A stretch of DNA of 64,000 nt, from contig CAWFUJ010000010.1 of the NCBI GenBank assembly GCA_963818985.1, forward strand, positions 124,001 to 188,000, written 5' to 3'. Below the pieces are notes generated by a model that made no database searches, was not told where the DNA came from, and saw only the letters and a list, made by a program, of their open reading frames with translations. Of the stretch, positions 8,785-17,526 are shown piece by piece (positions within the stretch are counted from its first letter, which is position 1; each line of letters opens with the position of its first letter). Origin of the DNA: JAFEDN01 sp963818985. GTDB lineage: Bacteria > Pseudomonadota > Gammaproteobacteria > Coxiellales > Coxiellaceae. Position numbers and translations under genes: made by a program.

Positions 8785-8828
8785 ATCCCCTATAGGGGTT
8801 AAAATGTTTCTTAACCCTTATGGGGGAT
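8785..8828. repeat. Hairpin of 18-bp arms downstream of dcd
   Basis: The arm 8785-8802 pairs with 8811-8828 at 16 of 18 positions, allowing two G-U pairs, around an eight-base loop. No T-run follows, so it is not a clear intrinsic terminator. A related hairpin with TTAACCCT and GGGATAATA lies at 11448-11490. Confidence 0.6.
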
Positions 8829-9019
8829 AATAAACAAACGGTTCTGAATCCTCCAATCCTAATTAAGATTAACTGCAAAATATCTGAAAATTCAATCGAA
8901 TCTATTTTTTCTTTATAAATTTATTCTATTAAATTCAATGACTTATACTAATATTTTTTAATATTACATTAATAATATTCGTTCATAATAAGTAAAAGTA
9001 ATTTAGAAGAAAAATAGAA

Positions 9020-11293
9020 ATGAGCAAAAAAGTAGAATTACCAAAAGAAGAAAAAATATTTGATGCCGGTCCTATATTAACTTATAAATCCCCTCTTTCA
9101 GGCAGTGATTTTAAGAATTTTGAATTTGAAGAAAAATCACTTGGAAATTTAATTTTATCGTTAAATTCTGGCTATAATATTAGACATGCTATTTATTGCA
9201 TTTTAGAAAAGACAGAAAATTCGTCCGTTTGGTATGTATTTATTGAACCCTCCTTACCCGCCTCAGCAACTATTGAAAAAATAAATATGTTCGATAGAAT
9301 GTTTGGAAAAAACAATTGGGTGAAGCCTGAAACTAAAGCTTTGACTGGCATTGTTCATCAAGAACTTAAAGATCATGCCCTCAATCGTAGTTCGCAGGAA
9401 AAAATTAAGCGTCTCATTCGAAAAGGTCAATATGAAATGGGTCTTTCTTGTTCGGTTGAGGATGGAAAATTCACTGTTGTTAATCGCAGCACCATGCAGT
9501 ATAGCATACAGAAAATTGAGGAGTTAGCAAAATACGCAAATTATTATATGACTGGAATAGAGTTTGATAGTAAAAAGGAGGAATTTTACGGGAGGGAATA
9601 TACATTACAATTTCATTTGGGGCGAGCAACAGAAACTTTCATCTTAAAAAATTTTATATATGCTTTAAATGGTGCCTTAAATCAATATCTAAAAAACACT
9701 CTTGATATTTTTTGGATAAATATCCCTTTGACCATTGAGAAAAGTTGGAATATTGGATTTCTTGAGGGGTGGGAAGAGATTCGTCATTCCAAACGATTGT
9801 TAGGAGAAGCTTTGTTAAGGACTATTTATATTAGTACGAGTTTAAAAGATGAGAAACCTGGTGAATTTTGGCCAAAAGAAAGAGATAGTGAGGTCGCAAG
9901 AAAATGTATTCGGCTGGCGGTAGCTCATGGAATTCCTTTAGATGTTGATCGAATTCCTGATGAATTTAAGAAAAAAAGTTTTCTTAAAAATTCATTAATA
10001 CAAGCTTGTAGGAAAGAAACACCTGATGCGGCGGCGTTAGTTTATGATTTAATTGAACAAGGTGCAGACATTTATGCTCGGGATACAGAATATGGGGATG
10101 ATGACGATGATGACTCAGTATTTTATTATGCTGAAAAAAATTCTAATAAAGAAATTTTTAAATATATAAGCACTATAGATAACTTTATTAAAGCAATTAA
10201 ATCTTCTGATGAAAAAGGGATTGAAACCTATCTCGATCCTGACGTGATCATGATTGATAGGCCCATTCATAACGGAAAGACTGCTTTGGCTATGGCTGCA
10301 GCATATGGAAATTTAGATGCTGTTATGGCCGTTATTAAAGTTTTAAATGCTAATAATAAAGATTTCAGTTCTTCCGAAACAGGTCTCTATTTGAAATATA
10401 GATCTCCATTACTGGTGGCAGCTGAATCTGGTTCTATTGGAAAATTAATTGTTTTATTCTGTGCAGGCGCTAATCCAGAAGAGTTAAACTTAGACGATAT
10501 ACGAAATGAAAAAACAGGGGTTATAGAAGCTTGGTCAAATCCGGAATTGTTACGTACTGCTTTTTTAGATAATTTAATCAAGTATTTAATAGACTTAACC
10601 GAATTAGGCAATAATCGTCAAGAAGAAAAAGGTGGTGACTTAGTAAGTTTTCAAAAACTTAAAAAAGCGATAATTCATGCGCAAAAAATTGTAAAATTAA
10701 GCAATCTTGCATCTGAATGTTATTGGAAAGAAATAGATTCTCTTACTCGTTGCGCCCTAAATATAGAGAGTCGGTTAGCATTAAACCCAAAGGGTCCCTA
10801 TTTAAAAATTATGAAAGGCTTGTTAAATGATTTTAGGGATTGTATTCCGAAGCAAGATTTGATTTTTTCTTCAAAAATAAAATTTCCTGAAATTGAAGTA
10901 AAAAAAGCAGATGAAGAATTATTTGACAAAGAAATCGCCGAACTTAAACTTCAAAAAAAGACCTTTGAGAAGTTAATCAATAACAAAACTTATTGGCAGA
11001 AAGTCGTGTTTAAGGGTGCAACCCCTCCGCTCTTTTCAAAGCCAGATCCAAACTTAGTACTTATTCGTAAAATGCAAACTGTGCCAATAGTTTCCTTATA
11101 TTATTATAAAAATATTGTTCAATGTAATCGAGTGTTTTGGAGTAAAAAATTAACAAAATTAGAAGAATTTTATGCGGCAATTTTAAAGTCGCAATCTATC
11201 TTCGAATTATTGGAATCCAAACCAGTTCAACAGATATTGCAAGAACAAGCGACAGTCTCTGACGCCAATGGCACTTACTTAACGCCTAGCTAA
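9020..11293 (+). CDS. Ankyrin-repeat protein, effector-like (757 aa)
   Basis: Large protein of unknown function. The N-terminal 300 residues match nothing I recognise. Ankyrin-type helices appear at about 340-360 (VYDLIEQGADIYARD), about 418-440 (NGKTALAMAAAYGNLDAVM) and about 458-480 (SPLLVAAESGSIGKLI). Between the first two lies an aspartate run, GDDDDDD. A charged helical region (residues about 530-700) follows. There is no signal peptide or membrane segment. AAGAAAAATAG precedes the ATG. Low GC, solitary position and composition fit a translocated host-directed protein, but no secretion signal can be shown from sequence alone. Confidence 0.75.
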   Translation: MSKKVELPKEEKIFDAGPILTYKSPLSGSDFKNFEFEEKSLGNLILSLNSGYNIRHAIYCILEKTENSSVWYVFIEPSLPASATIEKINMFDRMFGKNNWVKPETKALTGIVHQELKDHALNRSSQEKIKRLIRKGQYEMGLSCSVEDGKFTVVNRSTMQYSIQKIEELAKYANYYMTGIEFDSKKEEFYGREYTLQFHLGRATETFILKNFIYALNGALNQYLKNTLDIFWINIPLTIEKSWNIGFLEGWEEIRHSKRLLGEALLRTIYISTSLKDEKPGEFWPKERDSEVARKCIRLAVAHGIPLDVDRIPDEFKKKSFLKNSLIQACRKETPDAAALVYDLIEQGADIYARDTEYGDDDDDDSVFYYAEKNSNKEIFKYISTIDNFIKAIKSSDEKGIETYLDPDVIMIDRPIHNGKTALAMAAAYGNLDAVMAVIKVLNANNKDFSSSETGLYLKYRSPLLVAAESGSIGKLIVLFCAGANPEELNLDDIRNEKTGVIEAWSNPELLRTAFLDNLIKYLIDLTELGNNRQEEKGGDLVSFQKLKKAIIHAQKIVKLSNLASECYWKEIDSLTRCALNIESRLALNPKGPYLKIMKGLLNDFRDCIPKQDLIFSSKIKFPEIEVKKADEELFDKEIAELKLQKKTFEKLINNKTYWQKVVFKGATPPLFSKPDPNLVLIRKMQTVPIVSLYYYKNIVQCNRVFWSKKLTKLEEFYAAILKSQSIFELLESKPVQQILQEQATVSDANGTYLTPS

Positions 11294-11447
11294 TCATTGT
11301 TCTTTAGTGGTTTTTTCTGGGTTTTAATAGTACCCATAGTTGGTGTGTCACATAGTGGGTGTCAGGCACCACTATTTCATCAAATCCAAGCCTTTGAAAT
11401 TTAATTTAAATTCAAAACTTTCGTCGACTCTGACACCTATCTGGGAC

Positions 11448-11490
11448 ATAAGGGTTAAAATTAGCTTTAACCCTATAAGGGATAATATAC
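11448..11490. promoter_or_regulatory. Hairpin and palindrome upstream of hipB, candidate operator
   Basis: ATAAGGGTTAAA (11448-11459) pairs with TTTAACCCTAT (11466-11476) with one bulge. An overlapping near-palindrome TAACCCTATAAGGGATA spans 11468-11484. It is immediately upstream of hipB, where HipB-type repressors usually bind. It does not match the E. coli TATCC-N8-GGATA operator exactly. Confidence 0.45.
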
Positions 11491-11500
11491 CGAGGTAATC

Positions 11501-11746
11501 ATGCTTATCCATTCTCCTCAAGAATTGGCTAATCTAATTAACAGCCATCGCAAAAGTCTTAAATTGAGCCAATCACAAGTAAGCTCGAAAGTTGGTTTGA
11601 AGCAAACAACGATTTCGCGCTTGGAAAATAAACCTGAGAGTACAGAGCTAGCGACTTTATTCAGGATTTTATCTGCTTTGGATTTAGAGGTTGATATAAC
11701 CCCAAAGCTGAAAAATAAGAATAGCTTGTGGAAAGAGCAATGGTGA
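11501..11746 (+). CDS. hipB: HipB-like antitoxin, HTH repressor
   Basis: An 81-residue XRE-type helix-turn-helix protein with the recognition region SQSQVSSKVGLKQTTISRLE near residues 22-41. It is expected to bind HipA and repress the operon. GAGG at 11493-11496 is a good ribosome site for the ATG at 11501. Its stop overlaps the hipA start by seven bases (ATGGTGA), giving translational coupling. Identification rests on HTH plus context; HipB sequences themselves are weakly conserved. Confidence 0.85.
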   Translation: MLIHSPQELANLINSHRKSLKLSQSQVSSKVGLKQTTISRLENKPESTELATLFRILSALDLEVDITPKLKNKNSLWKEQW

Positions 11747-13071
11747 CAAAACCATTGAAAAGCTCAATTAAAGACTCGCTGAACATTTTTATGAATGGGT
11801 TTTTAATAGGGCGTTTAAGTAAGCTGCGTGCCGGCGGGTTGAATTTTATTTATGACCATCAATGGCTAGTAACTCCGGGAGCAAGACCCATCTCACTATC
11901 ATTACCTTTGACTTCCCAAGTTTATCTAGGCGATCGGGTATATAATTTTTTCGATAATTTATTACCGGATAATGATCGCATCAGGGCTCGAATTCAAACT
12001 ATATTTCAAGCGCCCACTATGCAGCCTTTTGATTTGCTGGCCAGTATTGGGCATGATTGTGTAGGCGCCATACAATTGTGTCGTGGTGACCAAGCTGCAC
12101 AAGTCAAATCAATTCGCTCTAAGGCGATGAGCACAAATCAAATCGCCGATTTACTGAGGAACTATCAGCAAGCGCCTTTAGGGATGAAGAGCGCGGAGAC
12201 TGATTTTCGCATTTCTATTGCTGGCGCTCAGGAAAAAACAGCGCTTCTATTAAAAAAAGGACGCTGGCATATGCCGCTGGGTTCAACACCCACAACGCAT
12301 ATTTTTAAATTGCCGATAGGTTTTATTGCCCATCAACGCATTGATTTACGCAATAGTTGTGAAAATGAATGGTTATGTTCTAAAATCGCCGCGGCATTTG
12401 GTCTGCCAACGGCGCCGGTAGAAATTTGTCAGTTCAAAGATGTTAAAGTCCTGGTGGTTGAAAGATTTGATAGAAAAATTGCTGAGGATGGAACTTGGAT
12501 CATGCGTTTCCCTCAGGAAGATTTGTGTCAAGCCTTAGGATATTCTCCCGCATTTAAATACCAAGCAGAGGGCGGCCCAGGTATTAAAGAAATTATGTCA
12601 TTATTATTGGGTGCAGAAGATGCGAATAAAAATCGCGAACGGTTTTTTCGTAGCCAAATATTATTTTGGTTATTAGCAGCCATTGACGGCCACGCTAAAA
12701 ATTTTAGTGTCTTTATAAAAGCGAACGGGCGCTTTCAACTCACACCATTATATGACATTTTATCTGCTTATCCATTACTGGCAAAAAAACAACTGAAAAA
12801 GCAAAAAATTAAAATGGCGATGGCGTTAAGAGGTCAACAGAATCATGATGTTTGGTATAATGTACAACGCCGACATTTTCTGTCGACCGCGAAAGCGGTG
12901 CAATTTTCAGTATCAACCGGCGAAAAAATTCTAGATGAAATATTAGCGCAGATAGAGGATGTTATTCACGTGGTGTCAAAGGAGTTACCCTCTTCATTTC
13001 CAAGCTCTATCGCTGAACCCATATTCAATGGAATGATAAATTGCCGTTCGCGTCTCAAGAAAGAAAATTAA
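11740..13071 (+). CDS. hipA: HipA-family serine/threonine kinase toxin
   Basis: HipA toxins phosphorylate targets such as glutamyl-tRNA synthetase and cause growth arrest. The ATG at 11740 is preferred to the GTG at 11728 because it overlaps the hipB stop and follows GGAAAGAG; this gives 443 residues, the full E. coli-like size. Key residues are kept: IAGAQEKTAL at 160-169 (the phosphoserine-loop region), DGHAKNF with D316 and N321 (catalytic loop), and PLYDI with D339 (metal binding). The N-terminal HipA_N domain (GFLIGRL) is also present. Nothing suggests inactivation. The substrate cannot be inferred. Confidence 0.93.
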   Translation: MVTKPLKSSIKDSLNIFMNGFLIGRLSKLRAGGLNFIYDHQWLVTPGARPISLSLPLTSQVYLGDRVYNFFDNLLPDNDRIRARIQTIFQAPTMQPFDLLASIGHDCVGAIQLCRGDQAAQVKSIRSKAMSTNQIADLLRNYQQAPLGMKSAETDFRISIAGAQEKTALLLKKGRWHMPLGSTPTTHIFKLPIGFIAHQRIDLRNSCENEWLCSKIAAAFGLPTAPVEICQFKDVKVLVVERFDRKIAEDGTWIMRFPQEDLCQALGYSPAFKYQAEGGPGIKEIMSLLLGAEDANKNRERFFRSQILFWLLAAIDGHAKNFSVFIKANGRFQLTPLYDILSAYPLLAKKQLKKQKIKMAMALRGQQNHDVWYNVQRRHFLSTAKAVQFSVSTGEKILDEILAQIEDVIHVVSKELPSSFPSSIAEPIFNGMINCRSRLKKEN

Positions 13072-13186
13072 TTCCCTTCTTCTGATGGGAGAGAGGAAAT
13101 TTTGGAAATTTGAGACAAAAGTAGTAAGTGTTCACGCTATGGCATCAAATCATCCCACTCCTGAGAGTGAGATGATTATTTCTAAT

Positions 13187-13639
13187 CTAATAACTCCTAT
13201 TACCGCACGTAATGGAACCATCTCTATCTACTCTGACGTCAATAGCTCCAAGAACTTGTTCACCTAGCGTTACCTGAATGGAATTGGAACATGTTTTTGG
13301 TTTACCATCAACATGAGTAATGTTCAGGGATGCTGCCATTAAAACATTTTCTGTCAAGCACTTGTTTGCATTGAAGCTGGTGGCAGTAAGAAAATTGATC
13401 TTTGTTCCCTGTTTGTTTACGCTTTGAGAAAAAGGGGTAGGAGAGGACTGTATACATGAAGGATCATTAGGCTGCGTAGCGGGAAAAATATAGGTTAGAT
13501 TGCCTTCTATAGTTATCGGATTTTTAGCCGAGGCAGAATTATTATATAATTTAAATTCAGCTAGCGTGGTTGATTTAGCCCATGCGACTGAAGAGATTGC
13601 CATTAATAAACCTATGCTAACTAAAATTTTCTTTTTCAT
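13187..13639 (-). CDS. Small secreted protein, unknown function
   Basis: A 150-residue protein with an N-terminal signal peptide (MKKKILVSIG..., cleavage near SVAWA-K, residue 21). The mature part contains four cysteines and alternating polar beta-like stretches, and is probably periplasmic or exported. AAGGAG lies seven bases before the ATG at 13639. It is convergent with hipA and divergent from prfC. I do not recognise the family; it shows no obvious similarity to the other small secreted protein at 20628-21089. Confidence 0.72.
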   Translation of the reverse strand: MKKKILVSIGLLMAISSVAWAKSTTLAEFKLYNNSASAKNPITIEGNLTYIFPATQPNDPSCIQSSPTPFSQSVNKQGTKINFLTATSFNANKCLTENVLMAASLNITHVDGKPKTCSNSIQVTLGEQVLGAIDVRVDRDGSITCGNRSY

Positions 13640-13877
13640 ATCACGCTCCTTATTTTTATTTTAATAGTGTTTGTTTAATTATAAATCAATTTTATAATTT
13701 TAGCGCCAATAATGATAATTAATTCATATAAATAATAGTTAGCTGAGTATTTTATTAAATAAAAAAATTTTATTAAAGGATTTAGCATTCATTGAATTTT
13801 TTTGCATCTAATTGTAAACTCAGCCTACTTCACTTCAGGCGTCTGAATTTTAAATCACTTAAATCACAGAGAATTGT

Positions 13878-15446
13878 TTGAAAAAACCTAATAAATTAAT
13901 TACTTTTGCGATTATTTCCCATCCTGATGCAGGAAAAACTACTCTAACTGAGAAGTTTTTATTGTATGGCGGTGTAATCCAACTGGCTGGTACGGTTAAG
14001 GCTAAAAAATCCAAAATTCATACCACTTCCGATTGGATGGAGCTGGAGAAACAACGCGGGATTTCGGTCACCACCTCGGTCATGCAGTTCAGTTACCAAG
14101 ACTGTGTGGTGAATCTGTTAGATACCCCTGGCCATGCGGATTTTTCTGAAGATACTTATCGAACTTTAACCGCTGCTGACGTGTCGTTAATGGTGATTGA
14201 CGCCTCAAAAGGTGTCGAAGCGCGCACCATCAAGCTTCTCGAAGTGTGCCGGTTGCGCAATATCCCCATCGTCACTTTTATTAATAAAATGGACCGTGAA
14301 AGTCGCGAGCCGATTGAGTTATTAGACGAAATTGAAAAAATCCTACATATTCGTTGCGCGCCAGTCACTTGGCCAATGGGCATGGGTAAATCTTTTAAAG
14401 GCGTTTATCATTTATTAGAAGATATTTTTTACTTATTTGAACCAGGAAAAGGCGATTCAATTCGCGGCAGCCAAGCCATCCATGGAATTGATAATCCAGA
14501 TTTAGCCAAGGGCATAGATGATGCCGCATCAAAATTCGGTGAAGAAGTCCAATTTGTGCGTGGCGCCAGCCATGCCTTTGACCATCCAGCTTTTTTAGCA
14601 GGTCAGTTAACCCCGGTTTATTTTGGTTCGGCACTTAGCAATTTTGGCATCAGTCAATTGTTAAATGATTTTGTAAAATTTGCACCCGGCGTGCAGCCCC
14701 GAGAGACGCAAACCCGTATCGTCCAACCAGACGAAGCAGCGTTTACAGGTTTTGTCTTTAAAATTCAAGCCAATATGGATCCCATGCACCGTGATCGTAT
14801 CGCTTTTTTACGAATCTGTTCTGGGCAATATCAAAAAGCGATGAAGCTATATCAGGTGCGATTAAAGCGTTCGGTGATCATCGGTCAAGCCTTAACTTTT
14901 ATGGCAGGTGAGCGCGAACATGCCGATCAAGCTTTCCCTGGAGATATCATTGGAATCCATAATCACGGTACGATCCAGATCGGGGATACGTTTACTGAAG
15001 GTGAAGTGCTTAAATTTACCGGCATTCCGCATTTCGCTCCCGAATTATTTCGTCGCGTGCGCCTAAATGATCCATTAAAACAAAAGAAATTATTAAAAGG
15101 CTTGCAGCAGCTTTGCGAAGAAGGAGCGACTCAATTATTTTATCCACTCAATAGTAACGAGCTTATTTTGGGCGTAGTTGGGATATTACAATTCGATGTC
15201 GTCGCTTATCGTTTAGAGCATGAATACAATGTGGTTTGCATTTACGATTCTTCAACCATTACTCTAGCGCGCTGGGTCCAAAGCGAAGATAAAGCCAAAT
15301 TAGAACAATTCAAGCAGCAGCAAGCCAATTATTTAGCTTTGGATAACCATCAATCTTTAGTTTATTTAGCACCAAGCATACACAATTTAAACTTCGCCAA
15401 AGAAAGGTGGCCAATGATTCAATTCACCGACACCCAAGAAAGTTAG
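13878..15446 (+). CDS. prfC: Peptide chain release factor 3
   Basis: Translational GTPase that removes RF1/RF2 from the ribosome after termination. G1 SHPDAGKTTLTE, G3 DTPGHADFSED and G4 NKMDRE are intact, and GEREHADQAFPGDIIG is typical of domain II/III of RF3. Length 522 is close to E. coli (529). The start is TTG at 13878, after AGAGAATTG; no ATG is available in frame without removing the G1 motif region. Single-gene unit. Confidence 0.96.
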   Translation: MKKPNKLITFAIISHPDAGKTTLTEKFLLYGGVIQLAGTVKAKKSKIHTTSDWMELEKQRGISVTTSVMQFSYQDCVVNLLDTPGHADFSEDTYRTLTAADVSLMVIDASKGVEARTIKLLEVCRLRNIPIVTFINKMDRESREPIELLDEIEKILHIRCAPVTWPMGMGKSFKGVYHLLEDIFYLFEPGKGDSIRGSQAIHGIDNPDLAKGIDDAASKFGEEVQFVRGASHAFDHPAFLAGQLTPVYFGSALSNFGISQLLNDFVKFAPGVQPRETQTRIVQPDEAAFTGFVFKIQANMDPMHRDRIAFLRICSGQYQKAMKLYQVRLKRSVIIGQALTFMAGEREHADQAFPGDIIGIHNHGTIQIGDTFTEGEVLKFTGIPHFAPELFRRVRLNDPLKQKKLLKGLQQLCEEGATQLFYPLNSNELILGVVGILQFDVVAYRLEHEYNVVCIYDSSTITLARWVQSEDKAKLEQFKQQQANYLALDNHQSLVYLAPSIHNLNFAKERWPMIQFTDTQES

Positions 15447-15710
15447 TTTTTTCAGCGCAACTCTTCGGTATTTAAAATATTAAGATCTCATATTACCTTG
15501 AAAAACAACCATGACAAGGTTATATTTCAAGGTGAATTACCTAAAATGTCTATTAGAAGATAAGCTAACGCGCTTAGCAATGCCGTATGATATTTATAAC
15601 CAGGGGAGGCTAGCCTAAAGAATTTGCGAGAAGTTTAAAGAAAAACATTTAATTGATCCGAGCTTACCTGGAATATTCGACATTGTAATAAAAATGTGCT
15701 ACATTAATTC
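15447..15710. other. Intergenic leader region before metNIQ
   Basis: No open frame worth calling. AT-rich and probably contains the metNIQ promoter; the short match ACCTTGAAA...TTCAAGGT (15496-15532) is an imperfect inverted repeat that could be the prfC terminator. Confidence 0.4.
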
Positions 15711-15770
15711 TTGAATGCGCCGATTTGAGCATCAGATTGCGGGCGCTTTATATAAATACTGCTAAAGCGG
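15711..15770 (+). ncRNA. Probable SAM-II (metA-type) riboswitch aptamer
   Basis: GCGCC (15717-15721) and GGCGC (15742-15746) form P1. The loop opens GATTTGAGC and ends TTGC just before the P1 3' arm. After P1 come ATAAAT and GCTAAA (15761-15766). These blocks, in this order and spacing, are the conserved blocks of the SAM-II class I recall from alphaproteobacterial met genes. AGCA in the loop can pair with TGCT at 15760-15763 to give a pseudoknot. It lies directly before metNIQ, the methionine importer, as expected for a SAM-sensing element. Confidence 0.72.
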
Positions 15771-15793
15771 ATTGCCTATCAAATCAGCCCCGT

Positions 15794-15831
15794 CTTTAGC
15801 CGTTTTAGTACTAAACGGTGATCATCAAGTG
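15794..15831 (+). promoter_or_regulatory. Candidate expression platform and metN start
   Basis: CTTTAGC (15794-15800) is exactly complementary to GCTAAAG (15761-15767) at the 3' side of the aptamer, giving an alternative pairing that excludes the SAM-bound pseudoknot. CCGTTT (15800-15805) and AAACGG (15813-15818) form a second hairpin ending ten bases before the GTG at 15829, which could hide the weak ribosome site. Control is therefore more likely at translation than by a terminator, since no T-run is present. Confidence 0.5.
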
Positions 15832-16884
15832 ATTAAATTACAGCACATTAACAAAACCTATCACACTGCTCACGGCGAACTTGCTGCTTTAATTGATATT
15901 AATTTAACAGTTCAGCAAGGAGAGATTTATGGAGTGATTGGCAAAAGTGGTGCAGGAAAAAGTTCGTTGATTCGCTGTGTTAATTTACTAGAACGGCCAA
16001 CCAGCGGCTCAGTCTGGATAGAAGACCAAGATCTGACGAAATTGTCAGCAAAAGAGCTAAATAAAGTCAGACGCCAAATGGGCATGGTATTTCAAAATTT
16101 TAATTTACTCAACAATCGAACTGTAATTGAAAATGCCGGCCTGCCATTGGAATTAATAGGGATAAGAAAGTCTGCCATTGCTAAGCAAATTATGCCATTA
16201 CTAGAATTGGTTGGTTTAGAAAAAAAGTCTAAGTCTTATCCAAGCCAACTCAGTGGTGGACAAAAACAACGCGTGGCAATTGCTCGCGCTCTCGCCACTC
16301 AACCAAAAATTTTATTATGCGATGAAATGACTTCGTCTTTGGACCCCGAAACAACCCGCTCAATTTTGGAGTTGATACTATCCATTAACGAAAAGCTGAA
16401 CTTATCTATCCTACTCATTACTCATGAAATGACAGTAATCAAAACGATTGCTGATCGGGTGGCTGTTCTTGATCACGGTCGCATCATTGAAGAGGCCGAT
16501 GTATTCACCCTTTTTACTCAGCCAAAAACTGCAATTACCCAATCGTTTATGCGCTTAACTTTACCGTTAGAATTGCCGGTAGCGATTATGCATAAGATTC
16601 AGCCCAAGCCATTTACAAACAGTTGCGCAATTTGGAGATTTGCACTGTGTGGACCTATTGCCACCAAACCGATCATGAGTGATCTTCTAAAAAAACATCC
16701 AATCCATTTAAATATTTTGCAAGCCAATTTAGAATTTATCCGTCAACAACCATTGGGATTGATGATCGTAGCCGTGCAAGGTTCGACAGAAGAAGTGGCG
16801 CAAGCCAAACAATATCTAGATAATTATGGATTAAAAATTGAGGTAATCGGATATGTCAGCAGTGATGATTGCTCTATTTCTTAA
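15829..16884 (+). CDS. metN: Methionine ABC transporter ATP-binding protein
   Basis: ATPase of the D/L-methionine importer. Walker A GKSGAGKSS, signature LSGGQKQRVAIARAL and Walker B ILLCDEMTSSLD are intact, and the C-terminal NIL/ACT-like sensor domain (residues about 260-351) that binds methionine is present. I choose the GTG at 15829 (MIKLQHINKTYHT, 351 residues) rather than the TTG at 15772. The TTG would add 19 residues unlike the family and overlaps the riboswitch. First gene of metNIQ; its end overlaps metI by 32 bases. Confidence 0.95.
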   Translation: MIKLQHINKTYHTAHGELAALIDINLTVQQGEIYGVIGKSGAGKSSLIRCVNLLERPTSGSVWIEDQDLTKLSAKELNKVRRQMGMVFQNFNLLNNRTVIENAGLPLELIGIRKSAIAKQIMPLLELVGLEKKSKSYPSQLSGGQKQRVAIARALATQPKILLCDEMTSSLDPETTRSILELILSINEKLNLSILLITHEMTVIKTIADRVAVLDHGRIIEEADVFTLFTQPKTAITQSFMRLTLPLELPVAIMHKIQPKPFTNSCAIWRFALCGPIATKPIMSDLLKKHPIHLNILQANLEFIRQQPLGLMIVAVQGSTEEVAQAKQYLDNYGLKIEVIGYVSSDDCSIS

Positions 16885-17503
16885 TGCGTGGTGGCAGACA
16901 CTGACGATGGTGGTGGTATCTTGCACCGTCGCCATGGTTTGCGGGTTACCACTGGGAATTATTTTATTAATTACTCGCAAAAATCATTTATTACCGCATG
17001 CTAAAGTCAATAGAATTTTAGGCTTGATTACCAATGGAGTGCGCTCTATTCCTTTTATTATCTTAATGGTGGCTATTATTCCTTTAACACGTTTATTAGT
17101 CGGCACTTCCATTGGAACTGCGGCTGCCATAGTGCCACTGAGTTTAGCCGCTATTCCATTTGTTGGACGTTTGGTTGAAACGGCCTTAGAACAAGTGCCA
17201 AAGGGATTAATTGAAGCGGCGCAATCCATGGGAGCCAGCATTTACCAAATTATTTACAAAGTTTTATTACCTGAAGCGGCTCCGACTATTATCCGCGGTT
17301 GCACTTTGACTTTAATTGCTTTAGTCGGTTATTCTGCAATGGCAGGAGTCGTGGGTGGTGGAGGCTTAGGTGATTTAGCAGTTCGTTATGGTTATCAGCG
17401 ATTTGAAATTGGAGTAATGCTGTTGACCATTGTCATATTAATTATATTTGTGCAGGCTTTGCAAATGTTAGGAGATTGGCTTGCTAATCGGCTAACTCAT
17501 TAA
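16853..17503 (+). CDS. metI: Methionine ABC transporter permease
   Basis: Inner-membrane permease of MetNIQ, 216 residues with five predicted membrane helices. The EAA loop that contacts MetN is visible as EAAQSMGASIYQIIYKVLLPEA. GYSAMAGVVGGGGLGDLA is characteristic of MetI. It starts inside metN, and metQ follows 23 bases downstream. An alternative ATG at 16865 would shorten it by four residues. Confidence 0.95.
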   Translation: MSAVMIALFLNAWWQTLTMVVVSCTVAMVCGLPLGIILLITRKNHLLPHAKVNRILGLITNGVRSIPFIILMVAIIPLTRLLVGTSIGTAAAIVPLSLAAIPFVGRLVETALEQVPKGLIEAAQSMGASIYQIIYKVLLPEAAPTIIRGCTLTLIALVGYSAMAGVVGGGGLGDLAVRYGYQRFEIGVMLLTIVILIIFVQALQMLGDWLANRLTH

Positions 17504-17526
17504 TTTAAAATTCAATCAGGAGTCAT

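Noticed and set aside
11340..11455. Insertion-sequence end around GGTGTCAGGCACC
   Set aside because: The short palindrome recalls ends of REP-associated transposons, but no transposase, second end or target duplication is visible.
11468..11484. Canonical E. coli HipB operator
   Set aside because: The palindrome is present but does not fit TATCC-N8-GGATA; kept only as a candidate operator.
15772..15828. TTG start at 15772 for metN
   Set aside because: It lies inside the riboswitch, has no ribosome site, and adds 19 residues unlike MetN.
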